Shown here one piece after another: positions 24,264-36,000 of a DNA stretch of 64,000 bases. The position numbers were made by a program, and so were the translations under genes. Positions within the stretch are counted from its first letter, which is position 1. The number at the start of each line of letters is the position of its first letter. The DNA is from Primulina eburnea (Eukaryota > Streptophyta > Magnoliopsida > Lamiales > Gesneriaceae): contig NC_133115.1 in assembly GCF_022965805.1 (NCBI RefSeq), positions 31,921,321 through 31,985,320 on the forward strand, in the 5' to 3' direction. Under the pieces are notes generated by a model, which made no database searches, was not told the DNA's origin, and saw only the letters and a program-made list of their open reading frames with translations.

Positions 24264-25843
24264 AATGTTTCACGTCGCAGTTGGATTGAAAGAGTATTTT
24301 AAGAAATGATTTGAAACGATTTCATATTGTAATAAATTTAAAATCCACCATACTTACTAAAAAAAATAATTAGTTTAGATTTTAAATTCATTATCAAGTT
24401 AGATGGATTTGAAATATACGGATTGTGATTAAAACAATAAAACTATATATGAGATATTAAATTCATATCTTACTTATTTACACATTTGTAATACAAAGTA
24501 TAATGAATTTCAAACGATATCATATTGAATGAACTTGAAATACATCCTAATCAACATAAAATATAATATAAATATGTAACATATGGATTTGAAGTTTATG
24601 GTCTTACTTACCTAAACAAACAAAAAAATGCATTTAAAAATAGTTGAAATTCATGGAATTTGAATCATCAATCTAAACACAATTTAAACAAACCAATGAA
24701 TTTGCTATTATGGATTTGAAATATTTAGCTTCAAATTCATCCATCCAAATACAGTCTCATATCCTGATCAAAGTCCACGAATTACTCGGTTTAAATGCGT
24801 GTGTCCAGTTCCAAAATCCTGTCAACATTCTTATTAGAGATCTTGTAACGTTACAATACTGCTTGACTCATAAGATAAGATGATATACTGAAACATAAGG
24901 ATAACATAGCTATTTTTTTAACTCAAATTATTAAATGGGAGACGATGTACGTAAGAACGTCGAATCTCATCATTCACATCAAATGGTTCACGTAATGTAA
25001 TTAAAAAATATATATTAGATTATTTATATAAGCTTTATGGTTTTAGAACATAGTTCGAAGCAACCGAATTATAGCTTAAGAAAATGCATCAAATAGTATA
25101 CTGAAGTACGACAATATTGACAAAACTTTAACATAATCTATCATAAATATTAATTAACTGCCTCGGACGACCAGCCTCCAACGTTGTGACAAATATAATT
25201 CCAACATTTTCTAATACCAAATAGATGGTTTAAAATTATTTTATTTGGACAAAAAAAATATTGACGAATGTGAACGTACTTAATTAAAGAATTTTAAATA
25301 TGTAATAGACACGTGCTATTGTATTTTTAATTGATATATTAGAAAATATAAATGACTAGATATATCAGATAATGGAACAAGATTGAATAAAATAATGTAT
25401 TTGGTGGCACACTGCATGGATTTTACATAAATATTAATTGACTATATTTAATTATTAAAAAAATTTACTGGACGATCGACTTCTGTTTTTTTTGAAAGTT
25501 ATGCATGGTAGGTATAAAAGTAGTAGAACCCAAATTTGAACACGTGCAAACATTTATTATCACATGCCCAATTTCAAAAATATATCTCGAAGAATTTTTT
25601 TTTTCGCTAACTAGTTCAATTTTAGTTTAGTAAATTAACTTACAAAATTTAATTTTGGTACACAACTTTTTATTTTTTGATTGTTTTGATATCGGTTATG
25701 AATTCACGCCAACATTTTCGATATTAAATCAACACAAAGATGAAATTGAACTGAAAAAATGTCAATGTTATTGCATCAAAATCAAATCTAAATACTCAAT
25801 GGATCAGAAAAAAAAAAACAAGCGAGTGGGTTTTGGACTAAAG
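24264..25843. other. Intergenic, no gene seen
   Basis: AT-rich DNA. Between about 24310 and 24770 a palindromic-looking mix of GATTTGAAAT and ATTTCAAAT words recurs, suggesting a degraded MITE, but no ends could be fixed. Confidence 0.4.
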
Positions 25844-25991
25844 CAAAAACTTATGTGAGACGGTCTCATGGGAACGTCCTATTTTGTAAGATAAATCTCT
25901 TATTTGGGACATCCATGAAAAATTATTACTTTTTATGCTAAGAGTATTATTTTATATTGTGAATATCAGTAGAGCGTCTCACAAGAGACAT
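25844..25991 (+). repeat. GTCTCAC repeat family, copy B
   Basis: It opens with CAAAAACTTATGTGAGACGG, then TCTTATTTGGGACATCCATG and TTTTTATGCTAAGAGTATTA, and ends in GCGTCTCACAAGAGAC. It lies about 420 bp upstream of the ERF start codon. Confidence 0.75.
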
Positions 25992-26285
25992 ATCCTTAGA
26001 CTAAAACCTTCGCGCAAGTGTGTGTGTATATATATATATATCTTGGGTTTTTTTCTTTTTTTTTCTTCTATTTATTTTTTAATTAATTTCTCGTTATTTT
26101 TTATAATTATATTTTGATACTCATTTAAATATAAAACAATGAATTATAAAAAATATTTTTGCGTACACCTGACACACAGTATATTAGAATTAATGCATGA
26201 TCAATATCCAAATGGTATACCAAACTATTTGTATTTGTCTTAATTTTCACATGGAACTTTTCGTGGTGTCTATGCATGCAGACAC

Positions 26286-26293
26286 TATAAATA
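26286..26293 (+). promoter_or_regulatory. Probable TATA box of the ERF gene
   Basis: TATAAATA lies 123-130 bp upstream of the ATG at 26416 in an otherwise suitable context. Transcription would begin near 26320 and give a 5' leader of about 95 bases. Confidence 0.6.
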
Positions 26294-26415
26294 GTTGGAA
26301 AGCCCGTCGAATGTTTATGTAGAAAATCACATTTCTTTGACTTGTCGTTTTTAAGGAAGAAACTAAATAAATAAACAGATAAAACCCATAGTTATTCTCT
26401 CCCTCTCGATCAAAA

Positions 26416-26940
26416 ATGTTTTCAGAAACCATTTCAAAAAATGATGCCATGATTCTTGATTCAATCCAACAGTATCTCCTCGATGATTCCGATTTTCCAG
26501 ATGACTTTTTCACCAAATTTTCAAAATCTAAACCAAGCTTAGAAGACTCTTTTTGGGCACGACATTTCAGCGATTTGATGTCAAATTTGGATCACAGCTC
26601 AAAAAATCCATATTATGGGTTTAGATGTGAAGACCTGATGGCAGAAAACGGAGCGGCGCGTGAACATCAAACGCCGCACGAATGGAAGAGGTACCGAGGG
26701 GTGAGGCGTCGGCCGTGGGGAACGTTTGCGGCGGAGATAAGAGACCCAGACAAGAAAGGGAGGAGGATTTGGCTGGGGACTTACGAGACACCGGTGGATG
26801 CAGCATTGGCTTATGATCAAGCGGCCTACAAGTTGCGTGGCTCACGAGCCAGGCTCAATTTTCCGCATCTTATTGGCTCCGACGGTGCAATGAAAGAGCC
26901 GAGCAAGGCGACTAAACGGCGGCGCAGTCGCCGGAGCTGA
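26416..26940 (+). CDS. AP2/ERF transcription factor, ERF group IX type
   Basis: Single-exon gene for 174 residues. ERF proteins bind GCC-box promoters and often act in ethylene, jasmonate or pathogen responses. The AP2 domain spans about residues 93-150: [19 protein letters not shown], then [20 protein letters not shown] and [15 protein letters not shown]. It keeps the Ala and Asp residues of the ERF subfamily within the [10 protein letters not shown] strand region. The N-terminus contains an acidic segment ([20 protein letters not shown], residues about 13-32), typical of activators in the ERF13/ERF1A-like group, which I infer. The protein ends in an unusually basic tail, TKRRRSRRS, after only about 25 residues beyond the domain, so it is short for the group. 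The gene has its own TATA box and sits alone between repeats. Exact orthology was not decided. Confidence 0.92.
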   Translation: MFSETISKNDAMILDSIQQYLLDDSDFPDDFFTKFSKSKPSLEDSFWARHFSDLMSNLDHSSKNPYYGFRCEDLMAENGAAREHQTPHEWKRYRGVRRRPWGTFAAEIRDPDKKGRRIWLGTYETPVDAALAYDQAAYKLRGSRARLNFPHLIGSDGAMKEPSKATKRRRSRRS

Positions 26941-26986
26941 AAAAGTGTGTTTATTCACCCTCGAGTCTAAGAAATAGTACTATTAA

Positions 26987-27699
26987 GCTCCGTTTGGTAG
27001 GTATGATAGAATAAGTACTAAATGATTAATAATTAGAGTTATTAAAAAATGAGATATATGAATTAATAGTATGGTGTGATAAATAACATGATGTTTGGTA
27101 TGATTTTAAAATGATGGATTAATTTTGTAAATTTTATTGTTATAATGACCAAAATGTCTCAAATGTTAATTAAATATATATTTTTAAAATAATTGGATAG
27201 ATAATTAAATATTTATAATTATAATTAACATTTATTAAAATTAATTTAATATATTTATTAGAAATAAATTTGTAAATATGCATTTGCTTTAATAATTAAA
27301 ATAATAATATTTTAAATATTAATTTTATTGTTGAATAAATTTTAGTTATAATTACAATATTATTGTTTTTTAAAAATAATTGAAAATAATAAAAATATAT
27401 GAAATTAATATATAAAAAATATAATAAAAATTTAAATATTTTATTAATTATAAAATTTTCACTAATTTAATTTTCATATTATATTGAAGAAAGACAATTC
27501 AAGGGTATTATGGTTAATATACAATCTTATCATGATCACTATTAAAAATTATATATTATCACACTTTTGAGTAGTGATATTTAATCACACAAATAACATG
27601 ATTAGTAAGGGCTTTCAATCATAATCAAGAGCTTGAAGACTAAATAAAAAATGAACAAAACACAAGATAATTCTTTTATCATGGCTACCAAACATAGCC
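26987..27699. mobile_element. AT-rich MITE-like element
   Basis: The left end GCTCCGTTTGGTAGGTATGATA and the right end, read in reverse, GGCTATGTTTGGTAGCCATGATA, form imperfect terminal inverted repeats around a very AT-rich 0.7-kb core without coding capacity. GGCTATGTTTGG-type ends are familiar from plant MITEs. No clear target duplication is visible. The element starts about 50 bp after the ERF stop codon, so it probably lies in or just beyond that gene's 3' UTR. Confidence 0.55.
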
Positions 27700-27920
27700 T
27701 TGTACTATGGGGAAATTTGTAAAACAAGTTTTTCATAACGTATAAAATGCAAATGTAAAATGGCCAATAAGTCTAGCCAGTGAACGAATCGGAGGAGCTA
27801 GGATAATAACCCTAGCATAAATGAGTTGGATATGTATTTTTCCGACTTGTGCCAAAAGTTTTGCTTGGATGAAATGATTTGATGGATTTTAATTTCAAAT
27901 TATTTGGCTAATTTTCAAGG

Positions 27921-28102
27921 CAAAAACTTGTGTGAGACGACCTCACATGTCATATTTTGTAAAACGGATCTCTTATTTGAGTCATCCATGAAAAATTATA
28001 TACTTTTTATGCTAAGAGTATTACCTTTTATTGTGAATAACAGTAGAGTTGACTCATCTCACAGATAAAGATTCGTGAGACCGTCTCACAAGAGACCTGC
28101 TC
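27921..28102 (+). repeat. GTCTCAC repeat family, copy C
   Basis: Well-preserved copy. It starts CAAAAACTTGTGTGAGACGA, contains AAACGGATCTCTTATTTGAG, TTTTTATGCTAAGAGTATTA and ATTGTGAATAACAGTAGAG, and ends GACCGTCTCACAAGAGACCT. Confidence 0.8.
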
Positions 28103-28750
28103 AATTTTCAATTTTTAAGGCGTTTTGTGATCAACCGATCAAATTATCGTTTGTTTGAGTCCTTAATTCAGACCCAAACTTTCAAACCCATGGCTGAAAT
28201 ATATGAAATCATCTTATGTAAATGTAACATAATAAGTTGATTCAATCTTGTGTTGAAATTTGAAAAAAATAAATATTTACGTCTGTCACATGCATCTTGA
28301 ATCACATAAACTCAAATTAACTCTGACTAGATCATATAATACGATCAGGTTAAGTTAGAATTGAAATTGTGATTTGATTCGTTCGCGTAAACTGGTTTAA
28401 TTCTTGTAAATATTTATAAAAATTAATACCTAGATATATCGTGAATTAATGAGTATAATAAATATTAAAGATCAAATAAAACTTAAAAATATTTTCACAC
28501 ACGATTTCACAAGCCAAGTGTTTTCAAATTCAATAATATTCTCAGACGATATTTTTCGATGCGCACTTAGCAAATCTTCAATCTGATATAATAGCTTGTA
28601 GTTGTCACACGATGTCACACAACAACCAACACGTAGAATATTTGATTCATTGAACTGCATCTATAAGATTTTAATTGTCATTGATTATAATTTTGGGTAT
28701 AAATATGTTTACCATATACTGATTTATGGAGGAAAATATTATTCTTTGAG
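28103..28750. other. Intergenic spacer between two opposed repeat copies
   Basis: AT-rich sequence without a recognisable gene. Copies C and D of the GTCTCAC repeat flank it in opposite orientation, so the whole 27.9-28.9 kb stretch could fold back on itself. Confidence 0.4.
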
Positions 28751-28928
28751 CAAGTCTCTTGTGAGATGGTCTCACGAATCTCTATCTGTGAGACGGGTTA
28801 ACCCCGCAGATATTCACAATAAAAATTAATACTCCTAGCATAAAAAATAATATTTTTTCGTGGACGACCCAAATAAGAGATTTGTCTCACAAAATACGAC
28901 ATATGAGACCGTCTCACACAATTTTTTG
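28751..28928 (-). repeat. GTCTCAC repeat family, copy D (inverted)
   Basis: Reverse orientation. It reads CAAGTCTCTTGTGAGATGGT, then GTGAGACGGGTTAACC, CCTAGCATAAAAAATAATAT, GACCCAAATAAGAGATTTGT and GAGACCGTCTCACACAATTT. It lies about 240 bp upstream of the first lipid-transfer TATA box. Confidence 0.8.
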
Positions 28929-29168
28929 TCTTATTACTTTTTGTGAATGCATCCTTTTGTTCTAAAATTAGATTAATAAATTAGAAAAAAATCTTCAATG
29001 AGTTTGTTACTGTTATGGTATAATAATGAACACATGAGGCTCAAAAGGTACCTGAGCAAAACTGTCGAAGTGATAAGAACAGTTTCAAGAGTATATCATC
29101 TTTGCTATTTAAAGCAAATCCAAAACAGCGTAACAGCTGCTTATTTCAGAATACAGCGCCTCCAGCCC

Positions 29169-29176
29169 TATATATA
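29169..29176 (+). promoter_or_regulatory. Probable TATA box of the first LTP gene
   Basis: TATATATA followed by CCCG lies about 105 bp before the ATG at 29279, the usual arrangement for plant LTP genes with a short leader. Confidence 0.6.
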
Positions 29177-29278
29177 CCCGATCCAAGAACACCTTCAACC
29201 AAGCCAAAACTCAAATTAACTACAAGAGTAAAATCACCAGAAAAAAGAAACAGCTCCCATTATCCAAACATCAAGAAA

Positions 29279-29732
29279 ATGAACTCCCGTGTGGTGGTAC
29301 CCGTGATCGCTATTCTTGCCATTGTCCAATTCTTTGCACAGCCTGGATACGCTGTCACATGCGGTGAAGTAGATGTTGCTTTACTATCATGCATCGATTA
29401 CCTCAGGGGACGTGAAGCTGAACCAACTCCGGCATGCTGTAATGGCGTGAAAGCCGTCAAAGGGATGGCCGGAACACCGGCAGACAAAAGGACTTGCTGC
29501 AACTGTGTCAAGGCTGCTGCTAACAGATACACGGACTTGAAGGATACGGCGGCTCAGAGTCTTCCGGCTAAGTGTGGGGTTCAGTTGGACATCCCTATTT
29601 CTCGCAGCGTCGACTGTGACAGGTCAGTGTAACTCTTCTTGTTTTGATACATACATGTTATTGCTTATATTTTTTTACTTGAATAGTAACGTTTTCTTTC
29701 TTTCTTTCTTTCTCTTGGCATGCAGGATATAA
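29279..29732 (+). CDS. Type 1 nonspecific lipid transfer protein, with an extra cysteine
   Basis: Exon 1 is 29279-29622 and exon 2 is 29726-29732; the 103-bp intron lies just before the last codons, the classical position in plant LTP1 genes. The precursor has 116 residues. A hydrophobic signal peptide ends near PGYA, so the mature protein would be secreted to the cell wall, where LTP1 proteins bind lipids in an internal cavity. The eight-cysteine pattern is complete (TCGEVD, LLSC, ACC, CNC, KCG, VDC), and the TPADK pentapeptide is present. Two deviations stand out. CCNC replaces the common ACNC, giving nine cysteines. The second consensus pentapeptide PYxIS reads DIPIS. An AATAAA polyadenylation-type signal follows at 29771. 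A paralogue lies 1.4 kb downstream in the same orientation. Confidence 0.93.
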
Positions 29733-30747
29733 AGTGAAGTTTGAAGTTCATGCAGGAGATTTGATTCAGAAATAAATTAAACCACTCTTTAGTTTTCAAT
29801 AATATTATGGTTTGTAAACCTACTTGTATCAATGGAGTATGATGAATCACATGAAGAAATATCATTCTTTCTTGTGATCAACAACTCCATAACATTTCGA
29901 GCAATTAACTAAATAAATCATTTACAGCTATTGCATCATCATATTTACTTCTATATACATATACTATCTGTACGTACATATAGATCTCTTACTATATACG
30001 ACGACGCGACGACGATCAATGTCCATTGAACGCACTGAATGCCCTCAATCAATGACCGATATCAAAGAGAACCAAATTTAAACAGAAGCGCAAAAGAAGT
30101 AAGAAGCAGTACTAAGTAACATGCAGATCAGTAGAGAAACATACCATGCATGCAAACTACAAAAAAAAAAAAGAAGAAGATGCGTGAAATTTTCTATTCA
30201 GGCTGCAAAAAGGACGAGAATTGCACACATTGAAAAAAACATCCTTAAATTGATTGAAAATATGTGTGACAGATATCAAATTTATACAACCAAAAATCTA
30301 GGATTGGATTAAATGAAATAAGTCTTGAAGAAAACTTGTCCTAGACTAAATCATGCATAGGCCGAGAAGCGTGAGCAATGAGCTAGCATGAATGAATCTC
30401 GTGCCTGCAGATGCCTCCAAAAAGATTAAGCCAACATTTACTTCTCAAGTTTTAGAATAAAGACAAACCGATAAAAGCAGTTACAAACTACGTACTCATG
30501 GGATTTATTTCATCCTACGTACTCTTTATTCGATGGTTGTAAAGAGGCTCGCGTGTTTGGATTTGAGACTATTTCGAGACATCCACAGTATAGTTGATTT
30601 TTCAGTATTAATTGGTATATAAAAGGATGATTTAGTATATTTGTAAATGGTGAAAACTTGTATTTATTTCATTTTAAAAAAACTTTTATTTTATGAAAAA
30701 CAACTATATCTAAAGATTCAAAAAAAAAATAATTATATAATATATAT

Positions 30748-30794
<47 letters not shown>

Positions 30795-31060
30795 TATATA
30801 TATTCGTGAGCTGGGTCAACTCTGTTGATATTTGATATTATCTCTCAATATAAATATATTTGTTATGATATTCACCAAATATTATCATCTTTGTGTTTAC
30901 CAATAATATTACACTCATCTATTGAATTTGATAAATATATCAAGATTATATATCTAAAATATATGAGTATGATTGACACAAAGATAGACATGGTTGGTGT
31001 ACGAATATCGACACTTTAGTTAAATAACATTCACTTTTGAAAAATCAAGCCTTTCAAACC
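29733..31060. other. Spacer between the two LTP genes, with (AT)n
   Basis: 3' UTR of the first LTP, then AT-rich sequence. A (TA)n/(AT)n microsatellite occupies about 30733-30803. No other gene was seen. Confidence 0.5.
30733..30803. repeat. (AT)n microsatellite
   Basis: About 70 bp of almost pure alternating AT with three AATA interruptions, in the spacer between the LTP genes. It is self-complementary and likely to be length-variable. Confidence 0.9.
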
Positions 31061-31068
31061 TATAAATA
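31061..31068 (+). promoter_or_regulatory. Probable TATA box of the second LTP gene
   Basis: TATAAATA followed by CCCCCC lies 85-92 bp before the first ATG at 31153, in a position equivalent to that of the upstream paralogue. Confidence 0.7.
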
Positions 31069-31152
31069 CCCCCCATCTTCATAGCCTCGAAACCCATAAG
31101 ATCCACAACCACAACCATAAAAACAGTAATTAATCGATTCCCTTAAAAGATC

Positions 31153-31643
31153 ATGCGAACACAAGAAGAATATTTCCATAAGAATATGAAGTGTGGTTCT
31201 CTAATATCAGTGCTCGCAATTCTTGCCTTGGTTCTGTTCATGGCTCAGCCTGGATACACCATCAGTTGCGGTCAAGTGGACACTGCTCTAATGCCATGCA
31301 TCAGCTACCTCACCGGGCGTGGCGGAAACAAACCATCTTCAGCATGCTGCAACGGTGTAAAATCAGTGAAAGGGATGGGCCGGACGACTGCAGACAAGAG
31401 GGCCGCCTGCAGCTGTGTTAAGGCCGCCGCAAATCGGTACCCCGGGATGAAGGACGCGCTGGCGCAGAGCCTCCCGGTTCAGTGCGGCGTTCATCTGGAT
31501 ATCCCCGTCTCCCGCACTGTTGACTGTAACAAGTATGTTTATCTTCCTTTTCTTATTATTAATTTCTTTGTCAATTTCTAGGATGAACTCTCTGAGATTT
31601 TGTGTTCATTCTTCAATTATTCATTTCCTGCAGGATCAAATGA
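31153..31643 (+). CDS. Type 1 nonspecific lipid transfer protein
   Basis: Exon 1 is 31153-31532 and exon 2 is 31634-31643 (donor GTATGT, acceptor TGCAG), with the intron at the same site as in the upstream paralogue. The first ATG gives 129 residues. A second in-frame ATG at 31186 (MKCGSLISVL) matches the start of the paralogue and gives a standard signal peptide and 118 residues, so either may be used. The mature part has the canonical eight cysteines (SCGQVD, MPC, ACC, CSC, QCG, VDC); the TPADK-type motif reads TTADK and the C-terminal pentapeptide reads DIPVS. The role is as for other secreted LTP1 proteins: binding of lipids in the cell wall, linked to cuticle and defence. The AATAAA at 31740 may direct polyadenylation. 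Confidence 0.93.
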
Positions 31644-33054
31644 GGCCCAAGGCTCGAGAAATAAGGAAAGGAATCCCTGAAACTGAAGCTCGGATTATTA
31701 GAGTTTTATTTCGTGTTCCTGTGTTGTTTGTATAGTTGTAATAAATGTTGCTTCATCAGGCTTCTTGAAGCGGCCCAGTAATATGAAAATCTTTCTCGAT
31801 TCCTAGTAAAAATGTGCATTCACAGCTACCAAATGTAAAGATGTGTTATGTGATACATCCATACTGATTACACATTATAGTATAAAAATATGATAGAACA
31901 GAGAAATCATTTTCTTAGTGAAAAAATCAAACGTAGATCATGTTCTTCAAATCTAATTTCAAAAGCATATTTAGAAAATATATCTTCCAAAATGCTCAAA
32001 ATGAAATCAAATATGAACACAATTTCTCGAGGCTTCATAATTTTCTAACATACTTGCAACATGATTTCATACTTTGGTTTAATCAAGAAGGCACCCTGTA
32101 GGCTGCACCCAAAACCACCTTTTTAGTCTTTGGTAAAAAATAATAATAATAAAATACAACCTTTTAGCATCTGTGGGAAGGGAAAGATGAGCTGTTTGGC
32201 TAATAGAATTTCGTCCTTGGTATTTTCGTTCAAGCATTACACTAAAACAAAGTCGAAATAAGGAATTCCTGCGTAAATTCATGATCATTACATCATCTGT
32301 TTGCAAATGAACGGAAGGACCAAGTACACTATATCCCGTTCCCTCGTCATTCAAAATTAAAAGCATTTAAGGTAATTCAAGCAAATGCTGTCAGTTTCTA
32401 GGTGGGCTGACAGGTCTGCTGCTGAAGGATCGTCTCCTCTCGAAGAGCACATCGTCATCCCAATACCATGGAGTCCAAAAAATGGCCAGGTGTCTGACAG
32501 ATTCATCCTAGGTTCTCCTCTTTATCTCTATCTCCTCGAACTATAGGGTGTCGTCTCCTGCACGTTTTACAAGTCATACAATAAATCTTTGCATGGATCT
32601 ATTAGGAACAATAACTCCCTAAACAATGAAGCGCTCCTCTGTTTAAAACTATAAAAGAAGTCAGCATTACGAGCTAAGCCACATTTAAGAAATTAAGGTT
32701 GTACGGTAAGTCGGTCGCTCAGGAGCCTGTTGATCCAGCTCGATTAGCTCAATATTATTTGAACTTGATCTCATGTTCAATAACATGTTCATGAAAAAAA
32801 ATATTTTGGTGGTTCAAGTTGAACTTGAGAGCCCGAGTTCAAGTCAGACTTTTGAGTTCGATTTATTGTAAAATTAGCTACAGCAATGGGTTGGAAATAT
32901 TGACTTTAATCTCCTGAAAGCATGAACGTAATTTTAACGCATAGAGGCCATAAAAGAGAAGGTTAAAAGAGAGGAAAACACGCCAATGTTGAAGTTGAAT
33001 ATGTAGAGCGTTCGTAGCGTTATCCCGAAGTGGCGAAAGTATGGGCATCAAATG
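31644..33054. other. Intergenic, 3' regions of two converging genes
   Basis: Between the second LTP and the 3' end of CSN7. A degraded patch of CTCGA/TTGAAC-rich sequence at about 32700-32880 resembles a weak copy of the element at 8410-8873. No gene was recognised. Confidence 0.4.
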
Positions 33055-36000
33055 CTACCTCTTAGATCGGCTGCGATCTTCCTCATAGTCCATCACTCCA
33101 CCCAGTTCAGAAGAGATCTCTTCATGCCCTCGGTGATCAAGGTCGGCCTGCTCACAGTTTGTAACTTCTGCCACAACGTAAGTAAGACACACCGAAAAAC
33201 ACACATAGAGTTCATGCGTATGTGCCATGGTTTGTAAAAGAAAGAAAACATATATCATAAGCATCAAGTTGTGAAACTAAGAAAGGCCATGTGCCAGCCA
33301 AATAAACTTTGCAAATGCATTCAGAAGGAAAGTGGCAAAAACTAAAACTTTTAACGTCTTATTTATTACATCAAACAAGTAAATAATTGAATTTTAAAAT
33401 AAATCAACTTTAATATAAATGCCCGCAATTGACCAAGCAGAATTGCTCACTTCATGAAATTAAAATTTCAAAAATATCCATGAACTGAGCATTAAATTTC
33501 CATCAACATAACAAGAAAGTTAAGGTACCTAAGTGCTCAAGTCAATTCTAGAGAGCCTAGCATCCTCTCCTGACACAGTTTGATCAAAATTCACGAGGCC
33601 ATCAAGCGGCTTTCATATTTAGCAGCAAAACTAACACATGCAGTAAACTGAATGACACTACATTGAAACAGAGAATATTGTCTATTTCACTGACAAAAGT
33701 AACTGACCTTCACAGATAGTGTCTTCTTCACTTCGTCAATTCTTTCTTCTACTTCCTTTTTGTGCTTCTTGTCCATTTCACTCATAGAATCTGCCCATTT
33801 AATCTTCTCTTGAATTGAGACAAGAAGATTTTCAGATGTGGACAACCTAAGAGACAATAAAATAAGATTTACATAAATAATTTAGATACTAGATGGAAAA
33901 CATGCAGCCATTGAAAGGAAAGCGTTGCAAAAAATTAGAGTTGAAAATCGTATTACATTCATTTTCTCGCACCAAATTTATAACAAGATATGATAACAAA
34001 AGAACTGAAGCAGGCTTCTGCTATGTCAGCTGTTTATTAAAATGAATTTAATGCCAGACAGCCACAGGCAATCATACTATCATCATATACCATGCAAAGC
34101 ACTCCAACATGAGGATCCCTGAGAAAGATTTTAATCAAAAGGCAAGCAAGTGTGTGGAATGATAGAGGCAACTTCCAAACGAGAGATGGAATAAGTGCCA
34201 ATTATTGAACCATCCTCCAATCTTCGAAGCAGCTACTGAACATAAAATAGCAAATATTTACTCTAGAATTTAATATTTGTATTGTTTTCCCAACACGGTA
34301 AATACTTTCCGAGAATGGAATATGCCACATATATCAATCTATATTCAGAAACTCAAGCAGTAAAGATGCATAGGTACAAACAAAATATATAAAAATTTAA
34401 CCCTCAGGAAAGAAATATTACCAATTTGACAGCGTTCTGATCATACCACCCAATTGTCCAGGTCTAAGATCCCTCCCTGCAGCAAATTGCACCTACAAAC
34501 TCACACAAACATTAGATTAGCTCATTAGCAATTAATTATCGCCAAATAAGTGATCTGCTACTGGAGGTTAAAAAACTATAATATTGACCTCAAAGCATCG
34601 GCGCAATTGGTCCAGCTTTCCTCTGACTATCCCCTGTTCATATAAGCAACAAAAATAACATTTATCCTACAAAATTTTTCAAAGAATCGAAATAAATGAC
34701 TTTGTCTACTTTACTGTCAAGATCACGGGTCCTTTATCTAAAATATGAAATATGAAGCATATAAATTTAAAAGGTGAAATAATGAACAAGATGGATAACT
34801 TGTGCAAAGGAAACAATTAAACAAAAACATTGCAGACAAACATTGCAAAAATACATTGTTGTTTAAAGCAAACACCTTATCTGAAGGAACCAAAACTTAA
34901 GAGTCAATTTAATGGTTGGTCAGGAATGAATAGCGAAATGAAACCTACCACGTACATACAATCATTAATGAGAAAATCCTCCAATTCACGAACATTTGTA
35001 ACATCCATCTCATGCATCAATGTATCATACGGCAATACCTGTCCAAGGGCCAAAAAGTTCATACGCTCGCAAACAATTACGAAAGACAGGAAAATCAAAG
35101 ACCAGTATAACTAATACAGTAATACCAAATATAAAGGAAACCAAGAACATAAGCTAACAATCAAATCTCTCACATTTTCAACTAACACACAACTGCACAA
35201 TCATAGGCGAGCCCACTAGAAAAAAGAAGTCGTTGAACCTTATTTGCCTCTGCCAAAGTGAGCACTGTCAGCTGCTTTAGCTTAAGGACTTGCTCCGGAA
35301 CCAATTGTGGAAGCCTGCTGGCATCACCTGCAGCACAACTAATCTGTAAAACTAATGCATGGAGAAACCACCAAATTGAAAGAAACATCTCATTGCGGCA
35401 GCATTGAACACTATATAATACATTAACAGTTATAGGCACAGTAAATACATTTTGAGACTTGAGAGACCGTGAAAGTCCAAACAATATTATAACCATTAAT
35501 AATTTTACAAATTAATTCAGGCAAATTTGAGACATAAAATTGAAAACCTGGGAAAATTGATGATTGAACAGATTGGCCACTTACTTTTGTATTCACTCCA
35601 TGTACCATATGCAAACATCCGAAGCAAACCAAGGAAAATATCATTCTCAGTTCCTTCAAGCTGCACAATGGTCCAAACATAAAGAAATATTGACATAGAA
35701 ACATCATTTCTTCAGAAGTTTCAATACCAAAGAAAATGTTTAAATATTGTACATATTAACATGAAAGCAAGCAAAAGAATATACTGATTGCTCTCAACTT
35801 TTGTTTGATACCAGTGATAATTACTTAATTTTTAAGACAGCGTTAAGTAAAACTGCACTTGATCATTTCAGACAGAAATTCGTGTTTGCACTACCTAGCT
35901 TTACAAACTATTATCTTTCAGCATATTTTGGAATTTGGAGCCTATCATAAATATTAAAAATGATATAAGATACAAGTCAATCACAGAAAATTCAGAAACA

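Noticed and set aside
26599..26845. Minus-strand open frames opposite the AP2 domain
   Set aside because: Mirror of the GC-rich AP2 coding sequence with no recognisable protein.
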